This document shows, in pieces, positions 10,386 through 20,510 of a stretch of DNA of 64,000 nucleotides. Each line of letters opens with the position of its first letter. The first letter of the stretch is position 1. The stretch is from Trichobilharzia szidati (taxonomy: Eukaryota; Platyhelminthes; Trematoda; Strigeidida; Schistosomatidae). The position numbers and the translations under genes were made by a program. The notes under the pieces were generated by a model. The model did no database searches. It saw only the letters and a program-made list of their open reading frames with translations, and was not told the DNA's origin. The stretch is taken from positions 102,058,020 through 102,122,019 of the forward strand of contig OX235272.1 of NCBI GenBank assembly GCA_944472155.2, read 5' to 3'.

Positions 10386-11672
10386 TTATTTCAATCTGAG
10401 ATAAATGTTCTGTATATTTACAAGACACGAGAAGTCATTTTCTTTGTGGTACTGTCGGTGCAGCTTTCGCAGCTTAGCCTTTACTTTTATAGGAATGAAA
10501 TTCTTTATGTCTTCTCCTGAGTTCTCTTTACATTTAGGAACAAGTTTATCAAAGCATATAGTTACATTCTGGTAAAAGGCTATTAGGATAGTGTCTAGGC
10601 TGCTACTAGAAAAGAAAAGGTCCCAGTCTAAGCTTCTAATGAAGGAGTTAAATGCATCCCACCTAGCTTTTCCGAAGCACATCAATGTCTTGCGCAGGGT
10701 AGAGCATTTTGATGAGTGAAGCTTGGTATCGAGGGCGCAGATTATTGTGTTGTGGTCACTACCAGGAAATGGTTGGCTGATGTCAATGGTGGATAAGGCA
10801 ATGTCTTTCAAGAAAACCAAGTCCAGTATATTGTGGTTTCGGGTGGGCCTTAGAATACTTTGTGTCCACCCACATAACTCAACCGCATCTAAGAATTTGC
10901 TGTAGCGGGGAGGAGCACTGATGGGCTCCCATGAAACTTCAGGCATGTTAAAATCCCCTCCAATCACTTTATAAGTAAAGTTTAATTTCGAAGTGTAATG
11001 AAAGGCTGCAGTTATTTCACTTAGCAGTTCACTGTCATGGTTGGGTGGGCGATAGATGCAACCTAATAACAGAGTTTGCTGATTATTTATGTAGAGTGTC
11101 ACCCATAATGTATCGCATATATTAAGGTTAGGGTCATCGTAGTGCACAGCTCTGCAGTCGGATTTAACATAGATAATGCATCCTCCACCCCGCCCAACTG
11201 ATCTGTTCTTCCTGAAAAATGAGTAGCCTTCGCAGTGAAAGAAACCATCATTTATTTCACTTGTGCACCAAGCTTCAGTGATCAATAGTGCTGTAGGTTG
11301 GCTAATCAGTAGCAGGGATTGGATGTATGCCATCTTGTTTACAGCTGACCCGGCATTGATAAGAACTATGTTAGGATTGGCCGGGTCATATCTTAGGATT
11401 TTAGCTATGTCTTGAAGTAGCTGGTGGTGAGATTCAATCATAGTGTCCTCAGACGACAATGAAATGTCTATGCCTGTAGATGCCCTAGGAAGGCTAGAAG
11501 TGCAGAGGGGGTGAATTACATTTTCGTTTTCATGTAAGTTTGGGCGTAAAGAAGATTTGCTGTCAGAAGAAAAGGAGATAGAGGGTTGTTGAAGAAGAAG
11601 AAGAAGGGAATTACCAGAGTCATGTAAGGTGAGCTCCAGGCAGTGATTAGACATTGCTGTATCAGCTGTCAT
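10386..11672 (-). CDS. CR1-like ORF2, endonuclease part (428 codons)
   Basis: EEP endonuclease with its motifs in order: NIVLINAGSAVNKMAYIQ, LLITEAWCTSEI (catalytic glutamate), RGGGCIIYV, LLLGCIYRPPN, VIGGDFNMPEVSW (catalytic aspartate/asparagine), ILDLVFLKDI and FPGSDHNTIICAL (aspartate-histidine). All key residues are present. The N-terminal ~100 residues are serine-rich. The frame ends at 10386 in the linker; RT follows at 10109 after a shift, so ORF2 is broken here although the EN itself looks intact. Confidence 0.75.
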   Translation of the reverse strand: MTADTAMSNHCLELTLHDSGNSLLLLLQQPSISFSSDSKSSLRPNLHENENVIHPLCTSSLPRASTGIDISLSSEDTMIESHHQLLQDIAKILRYDPANPNIVLINAGSAVNKMAYIQSLLLISQPTALLITEAWCTSEINDGFFHCEGYSFFRKNRSVGRGGGCIIYVKSDCRAVHYDDPNLNICDTLWVTLYINNQQTLLLGCIYRPPNHDSELLSEITAAFHYTSKLNFTYKVIGGDFNMPEVSWEPISAPPRYSKFLDAVELCGWTQSILRPTRNHNILDLVFLKDIALSTIDISQPFPGSDHNTIICALDTKLHSSKCSTLRKTLMCFGKARWDAFNSFIRSLDWDLFFSSSSLDTILIAFYQNVTICFDKLVPKCKENSGEDIKNFIPIKVKAKLRKLHRQYHKENDFSCLVNIQNIYLRLK

Positions 11673-11735
11673 ATCTATATTGGGGGGGGGGGCGAAACCT
11701 GTGGAGAGTGGTTAGCATTTGCAGTATGTTTGAGG

Positions 11736-12704
11736 TCATGTTGTGAACCTGTATAAAAATGGTAATGTCGTTTCAGCAAAACTGCTGATCGCTGGATAGT
11801 CAGCCCTGTTGGGTGTAGGCATGTAAATAGGTGAAGGTGGCCTACCAAGCAAGCTCAACTTATTCGAATTGTTGCGATTTACGTCGCCACTATTCGACGT
11901 CCTATAGTTAAGTGTATCGATCTTTTGGTTTGTGGTGGTGCGAGGGTTTACTTTTTTGGACAGGTAGCTACGAGGTTCGGGTTCTGTTTTGCGGTTTTTG
12001 TACCTATTGGTTTTGTGGATATTTGTTTCTGGAGAGAGGTGTGGTATCGAGCTGTGAGCATGTGAATTAGTGTGTGGCACTAGTCTCTTATTCTGCGTTG
12101 TCTGTATAGATGAACTGGTAGCCGCAGTCTTCAACTTCCTGGAATTTAGACTACTTGGATTGGTGAATACTGGGTGTGATGTACTGCAATTTGTCACCGG
12201 GGTACAGGGATCGTTATCAGAGGAATCCAGATCTACGGTCGATTTCTTTCTTAGTGTACGGCTATACACTGAACTATCTTTGGACCTTACATTTTCACGC
12301 AAGTTCGTTTCCGAATACGGTGTACTTTGTATAGAAAGATCCACACCCTTTTGCTCTGCCTCAACAGAAGTGTGGGTGCCCAGGGGTGTTGTAGAGGAGC
12401 TGGGATTTACAGTTTTCGAATTAGTCATATAAGTCGTTCTTTGGATCGGTGTCTTGTCACGAGCTAATTTAACCGTATGGTAACGTGTATTTTTCAGTAG
12501 TGTTTGCCTACTGTAAAAGATGTCAGCATTAGAGGACGAGTCGAATTTCAACACAAGTGGGCAAGATTTATTTTTATGAGACTTTCTTAGTCGATGGCAG
12601 CTGCACGAGACATTATTCATAGAGCACGCATTCAGAATAGTGCTAGTTTCAGAAACGACACTACAGGCCCGGCATTCTTCTCCATTTATAGATGATGCTT
12701 TCAA
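11736..12704 (-). CDS. CR1-like ORF1 protein
   Basis: A 322-codon ATG-started frame. Cysteine-rich N-terminus (EECRACSVV, then NNVSCSCHRLRKSHKNKSC) and a small folded block (CPLVLKFDSSSNADIFYSRQ) resembling an RRM/PHD-like ORF1 module. A long serine-, threonine- and asparagine-rich tail follows. ORF1 proteins of this clade bind element RNA. ORF2 begins downstream after a short gap with a run of ten or more G at 11682-11693 (plus strand), which may disturb the ORF1-ORF2 junction. No stop or frameshift inside the frame. Confidence 0.65.
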   Translation of the reverse strand: MKASSINGEECRACSVVSETSTILNACSMNNVSCSCHRLRKSHKNKSCPLVLKFDSSSNADIFYSRQTLLKNTRYHTVKLARDKTPIQRTTYMTNSKTVNPSSSTTPLGTHTSVEAEQKGVDLSIQSTPYSETNLRENVRSKDSSVYSRTLRKKSTVDLDSSDNDPCTPVTNCSTSHPVFTNPSSLNSRKLKTAATSSSIQTTQNKRLVPHTNSHAHSSIPHLSPETNIHKTNRYKNRKTEPEPRSYLSKKVNPRTTTNQKIDTLNYRTSNSGDVNRNNSNKLSLLGRPPSPIYMPTPNRADYPAISSFAETTLPFLYRFTT

Positions 12705-13019
12705 GGACTTATGAAGTCTTGAGAGTTTATTTCCTTGTTTTTTGTGTCACACACTGGCTTTCAACAGATATAGGTTTGGTATCATGTCCACTTTGTTTTG
12801 CGTGTGCCGTTTCAATGCTAGACTGTAACAATGTAGGCATAGTATAAGAACAGGTGAGATTTTAGAGTCCTCAAAAATAAACTTATCCAACTTTTACTAC
12901 TATGTGAGAAATGAACATATTGTACATTACCTTGTTTTAACCAGAATCCCTCTGTACTTTGAACTTAACGTGGTTGTCTGAAGGAGCGTATGGTTCTGCC
13001 TACACCTCTCCGTCTTCCC

Positions 13020-13112
13020 CACCATTTTGTGGCGGCCGTAAAGCAATCTAAATTATACGTTCACCGAAAAATAAGGAATCCAATCAAAATCGTAGTTGTT
13101 ATGTGAGATTGA
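13020..13112 (+). repeat. Dispersed repeat, pairs with 22195-22290 (inverted)
   Basis: Contains AATTATACGTTCACCG, then AAAATC, GTTGTTA and GTGAGATTGAA, then AGAACAC. The same series appears on the minus strand at 22195-22290 with about 80-85% identity by eye. Possibly a terminal repeat or 5' region of one element family. No coding. Confidence 0.5.
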
Positions 13113-13700
13113 AAAGAACACAACGCGCAACGGACGAATCTGTTCATTGTAGTGGTTCAAATTTGAGAGGAAGCGTCAGTTCAAAAGCCGGTGGACGCTG
13201 AGCTGTAAAAGCCTAGCTCTTTGTATATACATGTATCTACTTTTTGGACTTCTGCTGGTGTAATCTAGTGTCAATTATAAAGTGCTTTTCCTCAAGTCGT
13301 GTTCTGCTTCTTCGCTCTACCCTGCGTGCTTGACCTGTATTATTGTTTGTGTTGTTCTACTGCATCATCCTCTCTTCAGCTCTTCGTTGACCACATCAGC
13401 CCCCCAACTCTGTCTCGCACTGATCGACACATCCACATTAATATAGTTTGCTCCAATCTGCTTTTCTCTACGCAGGAGCTCTCCGACGGTCGGCATCTCT
13501 AAGGTGTAGTTGAGGATTAGCATAATAAAGAAAAGGACAATTTCATCCCCATTATTTTGTACGTCTCTATTTTGAGTATTTTAGTGACTATTATAGTTTT
13601 TTCAAATAACTCCAGTTTTTCGTGTATACTAACTTAAGTGAACTGAATACCTTATATATACATACATGTTACTATTTGTTCTATCCTTTTTAATTGTGCG
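13113..13700. other. No gene seen
   Basis: AT-rich, with a short open frame at 13299-13502 that has no recognisable domain. Sequence approaching the gypsy fragment may include a degraded 5' LTR or leader, but I cannot mark LTR ends. Confidence 0.4.
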
Positions 13701-14116
13701 TATGAACATACTTTGTCGCTAGGTCCACTATAATCTCAACTGCCATCGACCAATTCTAATTACCTACCTTCTATTTAAAAATTTCGCAGGGACGCCGTAT
13801 TTTCTGCCCAAGTTACCTTGGCCGACCTCTGGAAATATAGATATTGGAGAATTAAGATTGGAGCAGTCCTCGCACAATACTTCTGGAGTCTACTAAGTTA
13901 ATTGTGGATTTGGACCTTGTAATAACCGCAAGTAACAAATTTTAATGTATTCGAGTAACTTTACGGATTTGGTATTTTTTTTTATTGCTATTCGAATTTG
14001 GGATATTAAGGTAGCTAAGTCTAAGGTCCGTCACAATAATTGGTGAACATTTATTTTGTTATTTTAGCCCTTTATATTGGCATTATTAACATTTTTGTCA
14101 CTGCACATTTTGCTAT

Positions 14117-14446
14117 TTGTGTATATCTTTATATTTAAATATTTTTAACAATGCTCCACCTACACGTACGACTATCCCGGCAGAACGTAAGAAAGTCGAA
14201 GAGATACAGAACTCTTCTGTTAACACCTTGGTTGATTTAAGATTACCTCAATTTGATCTGGCCGAACCACGTATCTGGTTCACAGTCATGGAACAGTTGT
14301 TTGCAGCTTGTGGTATTACATCGGAGATTGCCAAGTATGGTTGTGTATTAGCAACAATACTCACTGAAGTACTTCGAGAAGTTATCGACGTAATAGACAG
14401 TGAGCCTACAGATTACCAATATGACAAACCAAGATACGTATGGTGA
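14117..14446 (+). pseudogene. gypsy gag fragment
   Basis: A 109-residue frame with LPQFDLAEPRIWFTVMEQLF and ACGITSEIAKYGCVLATI, the conserved start of gag in this gypsy group. The capsid half and zinc knuckle are lost: protease follows within 100 bases, so an internal deletion is likely. Confidence 0.7.
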
Positions 14447-14603
14447 ACAGTCAATGATTTTAAACTTGGGACTACGCCGACGTTTTACGTGGATCTTCAT
14501 AGTAGCTGATGTACGTCACGTTATACTAGGTGCAGACTTCTTAAGTCATTTCAATCTGTTAGTTGACATCAACAAGAAAAAACTGATTGACAACAGCACC
14601 TAA
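14440..14603 (+). pseudogene. gypsy aspartic protease, C-terminal part
   Basis: Reads RRRFTWIFIVADVRHVILGA then DFLSHFNLLVDINKKKLID, the characteristic protease tail (VADV, GADFL, LLVD). The catalytic D-T/S-G block upstream is not present, so the domain is incomplete. A stop separates it from the RT frame. Confidence 0.7.
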
Positions 14604-14694
14604 CTCAAGATGCACGGTATTACATGTGGTTATTCTGTTCATAGTGTCTGCATAGAAAAGCCGGAGAGTGAAATGTTTTCTACTTAATTACGTT

Positions 14695-15350
14695 TTCCTA
14701 AGATCCTTAAGCCGTCATACAACGTCGAGGATGTACCTCATACAGTTACTCACAAGATCATCACAACAGGCCAACCTGTGAGGGTACGTCCACGACGGTT
14801 ACGACCTGATAAACTAGCAGCAGTTGAGTCAGAATTCGAACATGTGATGCAGCTAGGCATCATTCGACAGTCCAAGGTCTTCACCTTTACATATGGTACC
14901 CAAAGCTGATCACGACTGGCGACCATGTGGAGATTACTGCGCTTTGAATAATGCCACGGACCCAGACCGTTATCCTATACCCCATCTCCACGACTTCTCC
15001 TTGACCTTACATGGAAAAACCATTTTCACTAAAGTTGACTTTGTCAGGGCATATCATCAAATACCAGTGGCTCCGGAAGACGTTGCGAAAACAGCAGTCA
15101 TCACACCTTTTGGGTTATTAGAGTTTTTGAGAATTCTTTTTGGACCAAAGAATGCTGCTCAAACATTTCAGCGGTTTATGGACCAAGTTACCCAAGGTCT
15201 TGATTTTTTCCTTGTATACATCGACGATGTCTTAATAGCCAGCTCATCGACGGAAGAACATATAGAACACTTAAGCGTGTTATATCAAAGGTTAGAAAAA
15301 TTTGGAGCAGTTATCAATCCCAAGAATATATATATATATTCTTCCCCTTC
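14695..15350 (+). pseudogene. gypsy reverse transcriptase, truncated
   Basis: 14700-14890 gives VEDVPHTVTHKIITTGQPVR, RPRRLRPDKLAAVESEF and QLGIIRQSK. After a frame shift near 14885, 14893-15357 gives [59 protein letters not shown] and [14 protein letters not shown]. The catalytic YIDD is intact. The last residues (about 15330 onward) are encoded by AT repeat and flanking arm sequence, so the true RT ends near INPKN. Confidence 0.8.
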
Positions 15351-15361
15351 ATACTGAGCAG

Positions 15362-15885
15362 TCGATAACATCTGTAAACAGCCTACGAGTGTCAGGTTTT
15401 TAAATGCTTTTGAATATGAGAAAGAATGCCTTCCAGGCTTGTTTACACCAACGAACTTGGAGAACTTTATCAGAGAAAATTATGGAAAGTCTCCACTGCA
15501 TGTGGAACGAGACAAACAATCCAAATATAAAGATGATGTTTGGTTAACCTCATCAAAATTGTTTGAAGTATTGCGCAATGAGCTATTCCTCTACGGTGAA
15601 CATGTGGATCTACTTGACAGCGGAACACAATCATCACAGGAAACCATGTATCCACGAGGGGAAAGAGCTTTCTCCGAAGTTGTATTCAGTCATTATACTA
15701 GAAATGGTGGAATACGCTTCAATAATCCCCAGACATTCGTACGGCGTATCTTTTCTCTTTTGAATGCGTTACAAGAAAATTTTGGTTGTCTCTGCTACGC
15801 TACAGCTTACTTGTTTTCGTCAGAGTTCACTGGATTCAACGTGAGTCGATTGCATGTGGACGTGTTAATTCTACAACAATTGTCG
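15362..15885 (+). pseudogene. JmjC (ribosomal-oxygenase-like) exon, left arm
   Basis: After an acceptor-like GAGCAG (to 15361) a 174-codon frame runs to a donor-like TCG|GTGAAT (15886). It reads LENFIRENYGKSPLHVERD, GGIRFNNPQTFVRRIFSLL, LQENFGCLCYATAYLF, then GFNVSRLHVDVLILQQL. This follows RIOX1/RIOX2 (NO66/MINA53) proteins: the W/Y-x-K-K/S-P-L-x-V-x-R entry, the NPQTF helix, QEHFGC-type block and the iron-binding H-x-D (here HVD) with VLILQ. These enzymes hydroxylate ribosomal-protein histidines in the nucleolus. The segment is an isolated exon in a duplicated block, so I call it a pseudogene or gene fragment. Confidence 0.65.
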
Positions 15886-15889
15886 GTGA

Positions 15890-16150
15890 ATTTTTTTGGG
15901 ACCTGGGATATGTGGGTAAAAACGTGGGCAGTTTCCGTTCAGATTTGGGCAAAGTGGGAATACGTGGCTGTTTTCGGTTGTAACATGGGTGAAGTGAGAA
16001 TAAGTGGGCTACTTTAGAAAATGACATGGGTAAAGTGGGTTAAGTGTTCGTTGAAAAGGCGGGTAAACTGGGAAAAAGTGGGACAATAAAACTTTTCGGG
16101 ACATGGGCAGACGGGGAAATGGTGACCAACATGGGCAAAGCGGGTAAATT
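15890..16150 (+). repeat. G-rich degenerate motif repeat (GTGGG / GGGTAAA) between the JmjC exons
   Basis: About 260 bases in which GTGGG, ATGGGTAAAG, GGGCAAAG and GCGGGTAAA recur every 10-25 bases without a fixed period. It lies in what would be the intron. The same tract is present in the right arm (19280-19540, C-rich on plus) and in the third copy (32075-32335). Confidence 0.6.
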
Positions 16151-16233
16151 ATGTAGCATTTACACCATCTTTTGTGCATCTATTTACCGATGAAAATTAC
16201 CCATTTAGCCGACGTTTTGGTCATATTGCCCAG

Positions 16234-16598
16234 GTGCATTCTCTGACTGGGAAGAAGGCAAACAAAAAGTGCGAATTTCAAGGAGTACAGAAGAAGGGAT
16301 GGCAGGTCAAAATAGAGATATTTTACCTTTACCCTTTGAGATGAACCCTGGTGACCTACTTTACATCCACAAAGGTTCTCAACTGGCACTGCTTGGGAGC
16401 GAGATCACAACATGAGTCTCCCGGAAGATAGGGAGTTACAAGGCGACCTGATGAGTCGTACATCTGCCCCTCCTCCTCCTCCTCTTACGGTGATTCGGAG
16501 ACCGAGAGCATGCAAGAGGCGTTGCGAGGTGGAGTATAGCTCTTTCATTTCTCTGGAACCGGATATGGTGTCGACTCCAGGTTCAGAGAATTCATCTG
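16234..16598 (+). pseudogene. Second JmjC exon, left arm, with frameshift
   Basis: Starts after CAG (16231-16233) with AFSDWEEGKQKVRISRSTEE, then LPLPFEMNPGDLLYIHKGS, the PGDLLYFPRG block of ribosomal oxygenases. Just after it (about 16375) the frame must shift by one to continue HSTGTAWERDHNMSLPEDRE and QGDLMSR, which resembles the DHSMHLTISTYQ...WGDLM region. A donor-like CTG|GTATGT ends the exon at 16598. The second metal-binding histidine (IHQ) region is altered. Together with the previous exon this gives most of a JmjC fold, broken by one indel. Confidence 0.55.
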
Positions 16599-17341
16599 GT
16601 ATGTTATTGTTGTTGCTTGGTTTTGATTTTCCTTATGATAATGGATGTGGACTTGTTGTTTTTAAGTAAAATTGTATTCATACTCGAATTCCGATGTATA
16701 AATTTGAACAGAGGAAGAGTGTCGTTGCAGAGTAACATCGAATGATTGTGAAATAAAGCACACGAATGATAAGTTGTTCAAACGTTGCTATATATACATA
16801 TCTATGTATGTATTGAATATGTCTGCTGTTAGAGATGGTAATGTTAAAAGTTATCCTCATTGTAGTGTTTTCGATAGACTTTTGTTTCTACGATTTACTG
16901 GGCTTACCGAACATGCTGAGATTTTTGTTCAAGTTATTTGGAACACTGTGACTGTCTTGTTACCTATCTGTGTCGTGAAGGTGTTAAGTTTTTGGTTTGA
17001 ATAAAAATATATGTGAGAACTAGTGTTACATTTGTTCTACAGTATTAATTCTGTATTGTTATTATAATTGTTGTGTTTTAGGAAAGGTTCGCTTCGAATA
17101 CGTAAGTTTTTTGAATTGAGTGATATGCTGATTTATGTGTTATGCGTTACGATAGTTTTTATAGTTTCGACTTCCTTATGCTTTAATTAAGTGTCTTTCA
17201 GAAGTGAGAAGTAAGTGAGTAGGAGTCAGCTACCCATTGTTTGCACAGAGGTAGTGTAGTTACCCGTCCACATAACAGATGAAAGACTTTCCTTTAGTTA
17301 ATTATAAGTAGTGATTGCAATAACTAACTGTTGTCTTCTAA

Positions 17342-18089
17342 TACACACCTAATTTGATATTCTAGGTGAATGTAAAGTTCCAGTTAAAGTCGACTAGGCA
17401 TTTGTCACCGAACGCATCGATATCTACTGGAAAGCTTTTACTATCTTGCCAGAATACAAATATGGGTGAAACACTTACGAACATATATATATATATATAT
17501 ATATTATACATATATATATATGCCATATAACTGTTTCCTCAAATTAGTAAATACCGGTAAATTCAAAGAGTAAATAGGCAATAAGAGTAGGAAGACAATG
17601 GTATGTACTACTGATCGATCGATGCGAGTAGTTGGAAAACACTCCCGCTGAGTAGTAGTGCTTCCTAGATAGATTGAGATGAGTTAAACATTTGATGGGC
17701 ACTTCTTCCGTTCAGGAGAGTATTCATCACTGATGTCTCTGAATTCGGACTACCTAACAATATGTGACGTACTTGGCAATCATGAGAGCAAGTGAAACAG
17801 GAAGATGGTATGTACTGCTGATTGACAGAAGTAATTGCAAATCACCTACGTCAACCACTGTTAATTCAAAGAAGATGAGTGATAAAATATGTTTCTCTAG
17901 TTTGCTGAAACAGCTAATGGGAGTTGGAGTGTTTTGAAGCGATGTTGCTTTCTTAGTTAATTCAATCGTGGTGCATCGACTGAGATGGCTAGGACATATG
18001 TTACGCGCGCGAAGTTATCGTCTTTCTCGTTGAGCAGTGTTGAGTAACTTAGGACTAGGTTGGAGAAGAGTTAGGGTTGATCAAAGTAT
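17342..18089. other. Palindrome spacer with AT runs and an RTE relic
   Basis: The left part has (AT)n tracts at 17483-17521. From about 17960 to 18085 (plus) the sequence reads HRLRWLGHMLRARSYRLSR, then LGLGWRRVRVDQS: the C-terminal end of the RTE family seen at 24924-25226 (LHRLRWLGHVLRMPSHRLPRH, GPGWKRASGGQ). Thus an RTE 3' fragment lies at the palindrome centre. Confidence 0.6.
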
Positions 18090-18831
18090 AAGAAGACAAC
18101 AGCTAGTTATTGCAATCACTACTTATAATTAACTAAAGGAAAGTCTTTCATCTGTTATGTGGAGGGGTAACTACACTACCTCTGTGCAAACAATGGGTAG
18201 CTGACTCCTACTCACTTACTTCTCACTTCTGAAAGACACTTAATTAAAGCATAAGGAAGTCGAAACTATAAAAACTATCGTAACGCATAACACATAAATC
18301 AGCATATCACTCAAAATGAACCATTCAAAAAACTTACGTATTCGAAGCAAACCTTTCCTAAAACACAACAATTATAATAACAATACAGAATTAATACTGT
18401 AGAACAAATGTAACACTAGTTCTCACATATATTTTTATTCAAACCAAAAACTTAACACCTTCACGACACAGATAGGTAACAAGACAGTCACAGTGTTCCA
18501 AATAACTTGAACAAAAATCTCAGCATGTTCGGTAAGCCCAGTAAATCGTAGAAACAAAAGTCTATCGAAAACACTACAATGAGGATAACTTTTAACATTA
18601 CCATCTCTAACAGCAGACATATTCAATACATACATAGATATGTATATATAGCAACGTTTGAACAACTTATCATTCGTGTGCTTTATTTCACAATCATTCG
18701 ATGTTATTCTGCAACGACGCTCTTCCTCTGTTCAAATTTATACATCGGAATTCGAGTATGAATACAATTTTACTTAAAAACAACAAGTCCACATCCATTA
18801 TCATAAGGAAAATCAAAACCAAGCAACAACA

Positions 18832-19196
18832 ATAACATACCAGATGAATTCTCTGAACCTGGAGTCGACACCATATCCGGTTCCAGAGAAATGAAAGAGC
18901 TATACTCCACCTCGCAACGCCTCTTGCATGCTCTCGGTCTCCGAATCACTGTAACAGGAGGAGGAGGAGTACGACTCATCAGGTTGCCTTGTAACTCCCT
19001 ATCTTCCGGGAGACTCATGTTGTGATCTCGCTCCCAAGCAGTGCCAGTTGAGAACCTTTGTGGATGTAAAGTAGGTCACCAGGGTTCATCTCAAAGGGTA
19101 AAGGTAAAATATCTCTATTTTGACCTGCCATCCCTTCTTCTGTACTCCTTGAAATTCGCACTTTTTGTTTGCCTTCTTCCCAGTCAGAGAATGCAC
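18832..19196 (-). pseudogene. Second JmjC exon, right arm (mirror of 16234-16598)
   Basis: Contains the same PGDLLYIHKGS block and the same one-base frame break, so the damage predates the duplication. It differs from the left arm in the proline run: the open frame here is three codons shorter. Confidence 0.5.
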
Positions 19197-19544
19197 CTGG
19201 GCAATATGACCAAAACGTCGGCTAAATGGGTAATTTTCATCGGTAAATAGATGCACAAAAGATGGTGTAAATGCTACATAATTTACCCGCTTTGCCCATG
19301 TTGGTCACCATTTCCCCGTCTGCCCATGTCCCGAAAAGTTTTATTGTCCCACTTTTTCCCAGTTTACCCGCCTTTTCAACGAACACTTAACCCACTTTAC
19401 CCATGTCATTTTCTAAAGTAGCCCACTTATTCTCACTTCACCCATGTTACAACCGAAAACAGCCACGTATTCCCACTTTGCCCAAATCTGAACGGAAACT
19501 GCCCACGTTTTTACCCACATATCCCAGGTCCCAAAAAAATTCAC

Positions 19545-20068
19545 CGACAATTGTTGTAGAATTAACACGTCCACATGCAATCGACTCACGTTGAATCCAG
19601 TGAACTCTGACGAAAACAAGTAAGCTGTAGCGTAGCAGAGACAACCAAAATTTTCTTGTAACGCATTCAAAAGAGAAAAGATACACCGTACGAATGTCTG
19701 GGGATTATTGAAGCGTATTCCACCATTTCTAGTATAATGACTGAATACAACTTCGGAGAAAGCTCTTTCCCCTCGTGGATACATGGTTTCCTGTGATGAT
19801 TGTGTTCCGCTGTCAAGTAGATCCACATGTTCACCGTAGAGGAATAGCTCATTGCGCAATACTTCAAACAATTTTGATGAGGTTAACCAAACATCATCTT
19901 TATATTTGGATTGTTTGTCTCGTTCCACATGCAGTGGAGACTTTCCATAATTTTCTCTGATAAAGTTCTCCAAGTTCGTTGGTGTAAACAAGCCTGGAAG
20001 GCATTCTTTCTCATATTCAAAAGCATTTAAAAACCTGACACTCGTAGGCTGTTTACAGATGTTATCGA
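19545..20068 (-). pseudogene. JmjC exon, right arm (mirror of 15362-15885)
   Basis: Same 174-codon exon on the minus strand. The visible protein change is FVRC in place of FVRR after the NPQT motif. The HVD metal motif is kept. Similarity to the third copy (31955-32935) runs about 45 bases further upstream than similarity to the left arm, so the right arm and third copy share a longer ancestral segment. Confidence 0.65.
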
Positions 20069-20095
20069 CTGCTCAGTATGAAGGGGAGGAATATA

Positions 20096-20510
20096 CAGTG
20101 ACGAAGAAGTATCAACTGTAACACCAGATTGAGAAGACCGTTCTGGCTGGTTTCTTAGGGTTTATCTGGAACCTTCGAGTTCGCTGTCAACGTCTGTTGC
20201 TTCGTCTGCTTGTTGGGTTCGTGGCTTCTGTTCTGTCAGGAGTTGTCTGGGCTGCGTAATTTTGCTTTTCTGTTTTGTCCGTTGTAGGTAAGTTGAAAGT
20301 GTCTAAGAGTATATCCAGAGGCAAATTTGACTTTGTACTCGTTGGGATATCTGAGCTTCTTGGACGAAACTGATTTTAATGACGGGTCCATAAATCATTA
20401 CCAACTTTCACGTCGTACAGAACTCGACTACGTCAAGCTGCGACGTAACCTTCATCCGCGCTGCTTATCATTAATCTTTTTAAAAAAAAAGTTGATATGT
20501 ACTCACATGA
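20096..20510. other. Flank of right arm; possible upstream JmjC-gene sequence
   Basis: On the minus strand a frame of about 50 codons (roughly 20355 to 20205) is rich in T, N, Q and S (IPTSTKSNLPLDILLDTFNL). It could be a disordered N-terminal exon of the JmjC gene, but nothing in it is diagnostic. The plus strand shows nothing. Confidence 0.25.

Larger units (their letters stand above)
8903..13000 (-). mobile_element. CR1-like non-LTR retrotransposon, copy 3 (best preserved, 3' truncated)
   Basis: Minus strand: 5' region (about 13000-12705), ORF1 (11736-12704), EN (10386-11672), linker (10110-10385), RT (8903-10109, split by a SINE). Long frames are intact within each domain, so this is younger than copies 1 and 2. 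The RT stops after the palm/thumb (ends ARMQNNVESF at 8903) and lacks the C-terminal connection and 3' UTR. This is unusual because LINEs normally lose their 5' end; the missing 3' end suggests a later deletion or rearrangement beside the MON2-like promoter. Confidence 0.8.
13700..15334 (+). mobile_element. Ty3/gypsy LTR retrotransposon fragment 1 (gag-protease-RT)
   Basis: The order gag, protease, RT on the plus strand is typical of gypsy elements of trematodes (CsRn1/Boudicca-like). It stops abruptly within RT at an AT microsatellite (15327-15340) where the palindrome arm begins, so the rest of RT, RNase H and integrase are missing. The left boundary is approximate because no LTR could be recognised. 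Confidence 0.75.
15335..20095. repeat. Large palindrome: two ~2.0 kb inverted arms, ~0.75 kb spacer
   Basis: Left arm 15335-17341 and right arm 18090-20095 are reverse complements with only scattered differences (by eye about 98-99% identity, plus small indels such as in the CCT run at 16467-16486 and near 18320). Positions mirror as p + q = 35430 through most of the arms. The spacer (17342-18089) holds AT dinucleotide runs and an RTE relic. The arms carry exons of a JmjC gene. High identity implies a recent inverted duplication or ongoing gene conversion. Confidence 0.9.

Noticed and set aside
16678..17004. Short genes in the palindrome arms (16678-16860 minus, 16774-17004 plus and their mirrors)
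   Set aside because: Overlapping open frames on both strands in AT-rich DNA, without domain or splice context; their conservation between arms is explained by the recent duplication.
17483..17521. Centromeric or telomeric repeat
   Set aside because: Only a short AT dinucleotide run; no telomere hexamer array or long satellite is present.
15335..20095. W-chromosome female-specific repeat
   Set aside because: A palindrome would suit a sex chromosome, but nothing in the window identifies the chromosome, and I could not match a known W repeat by eye.
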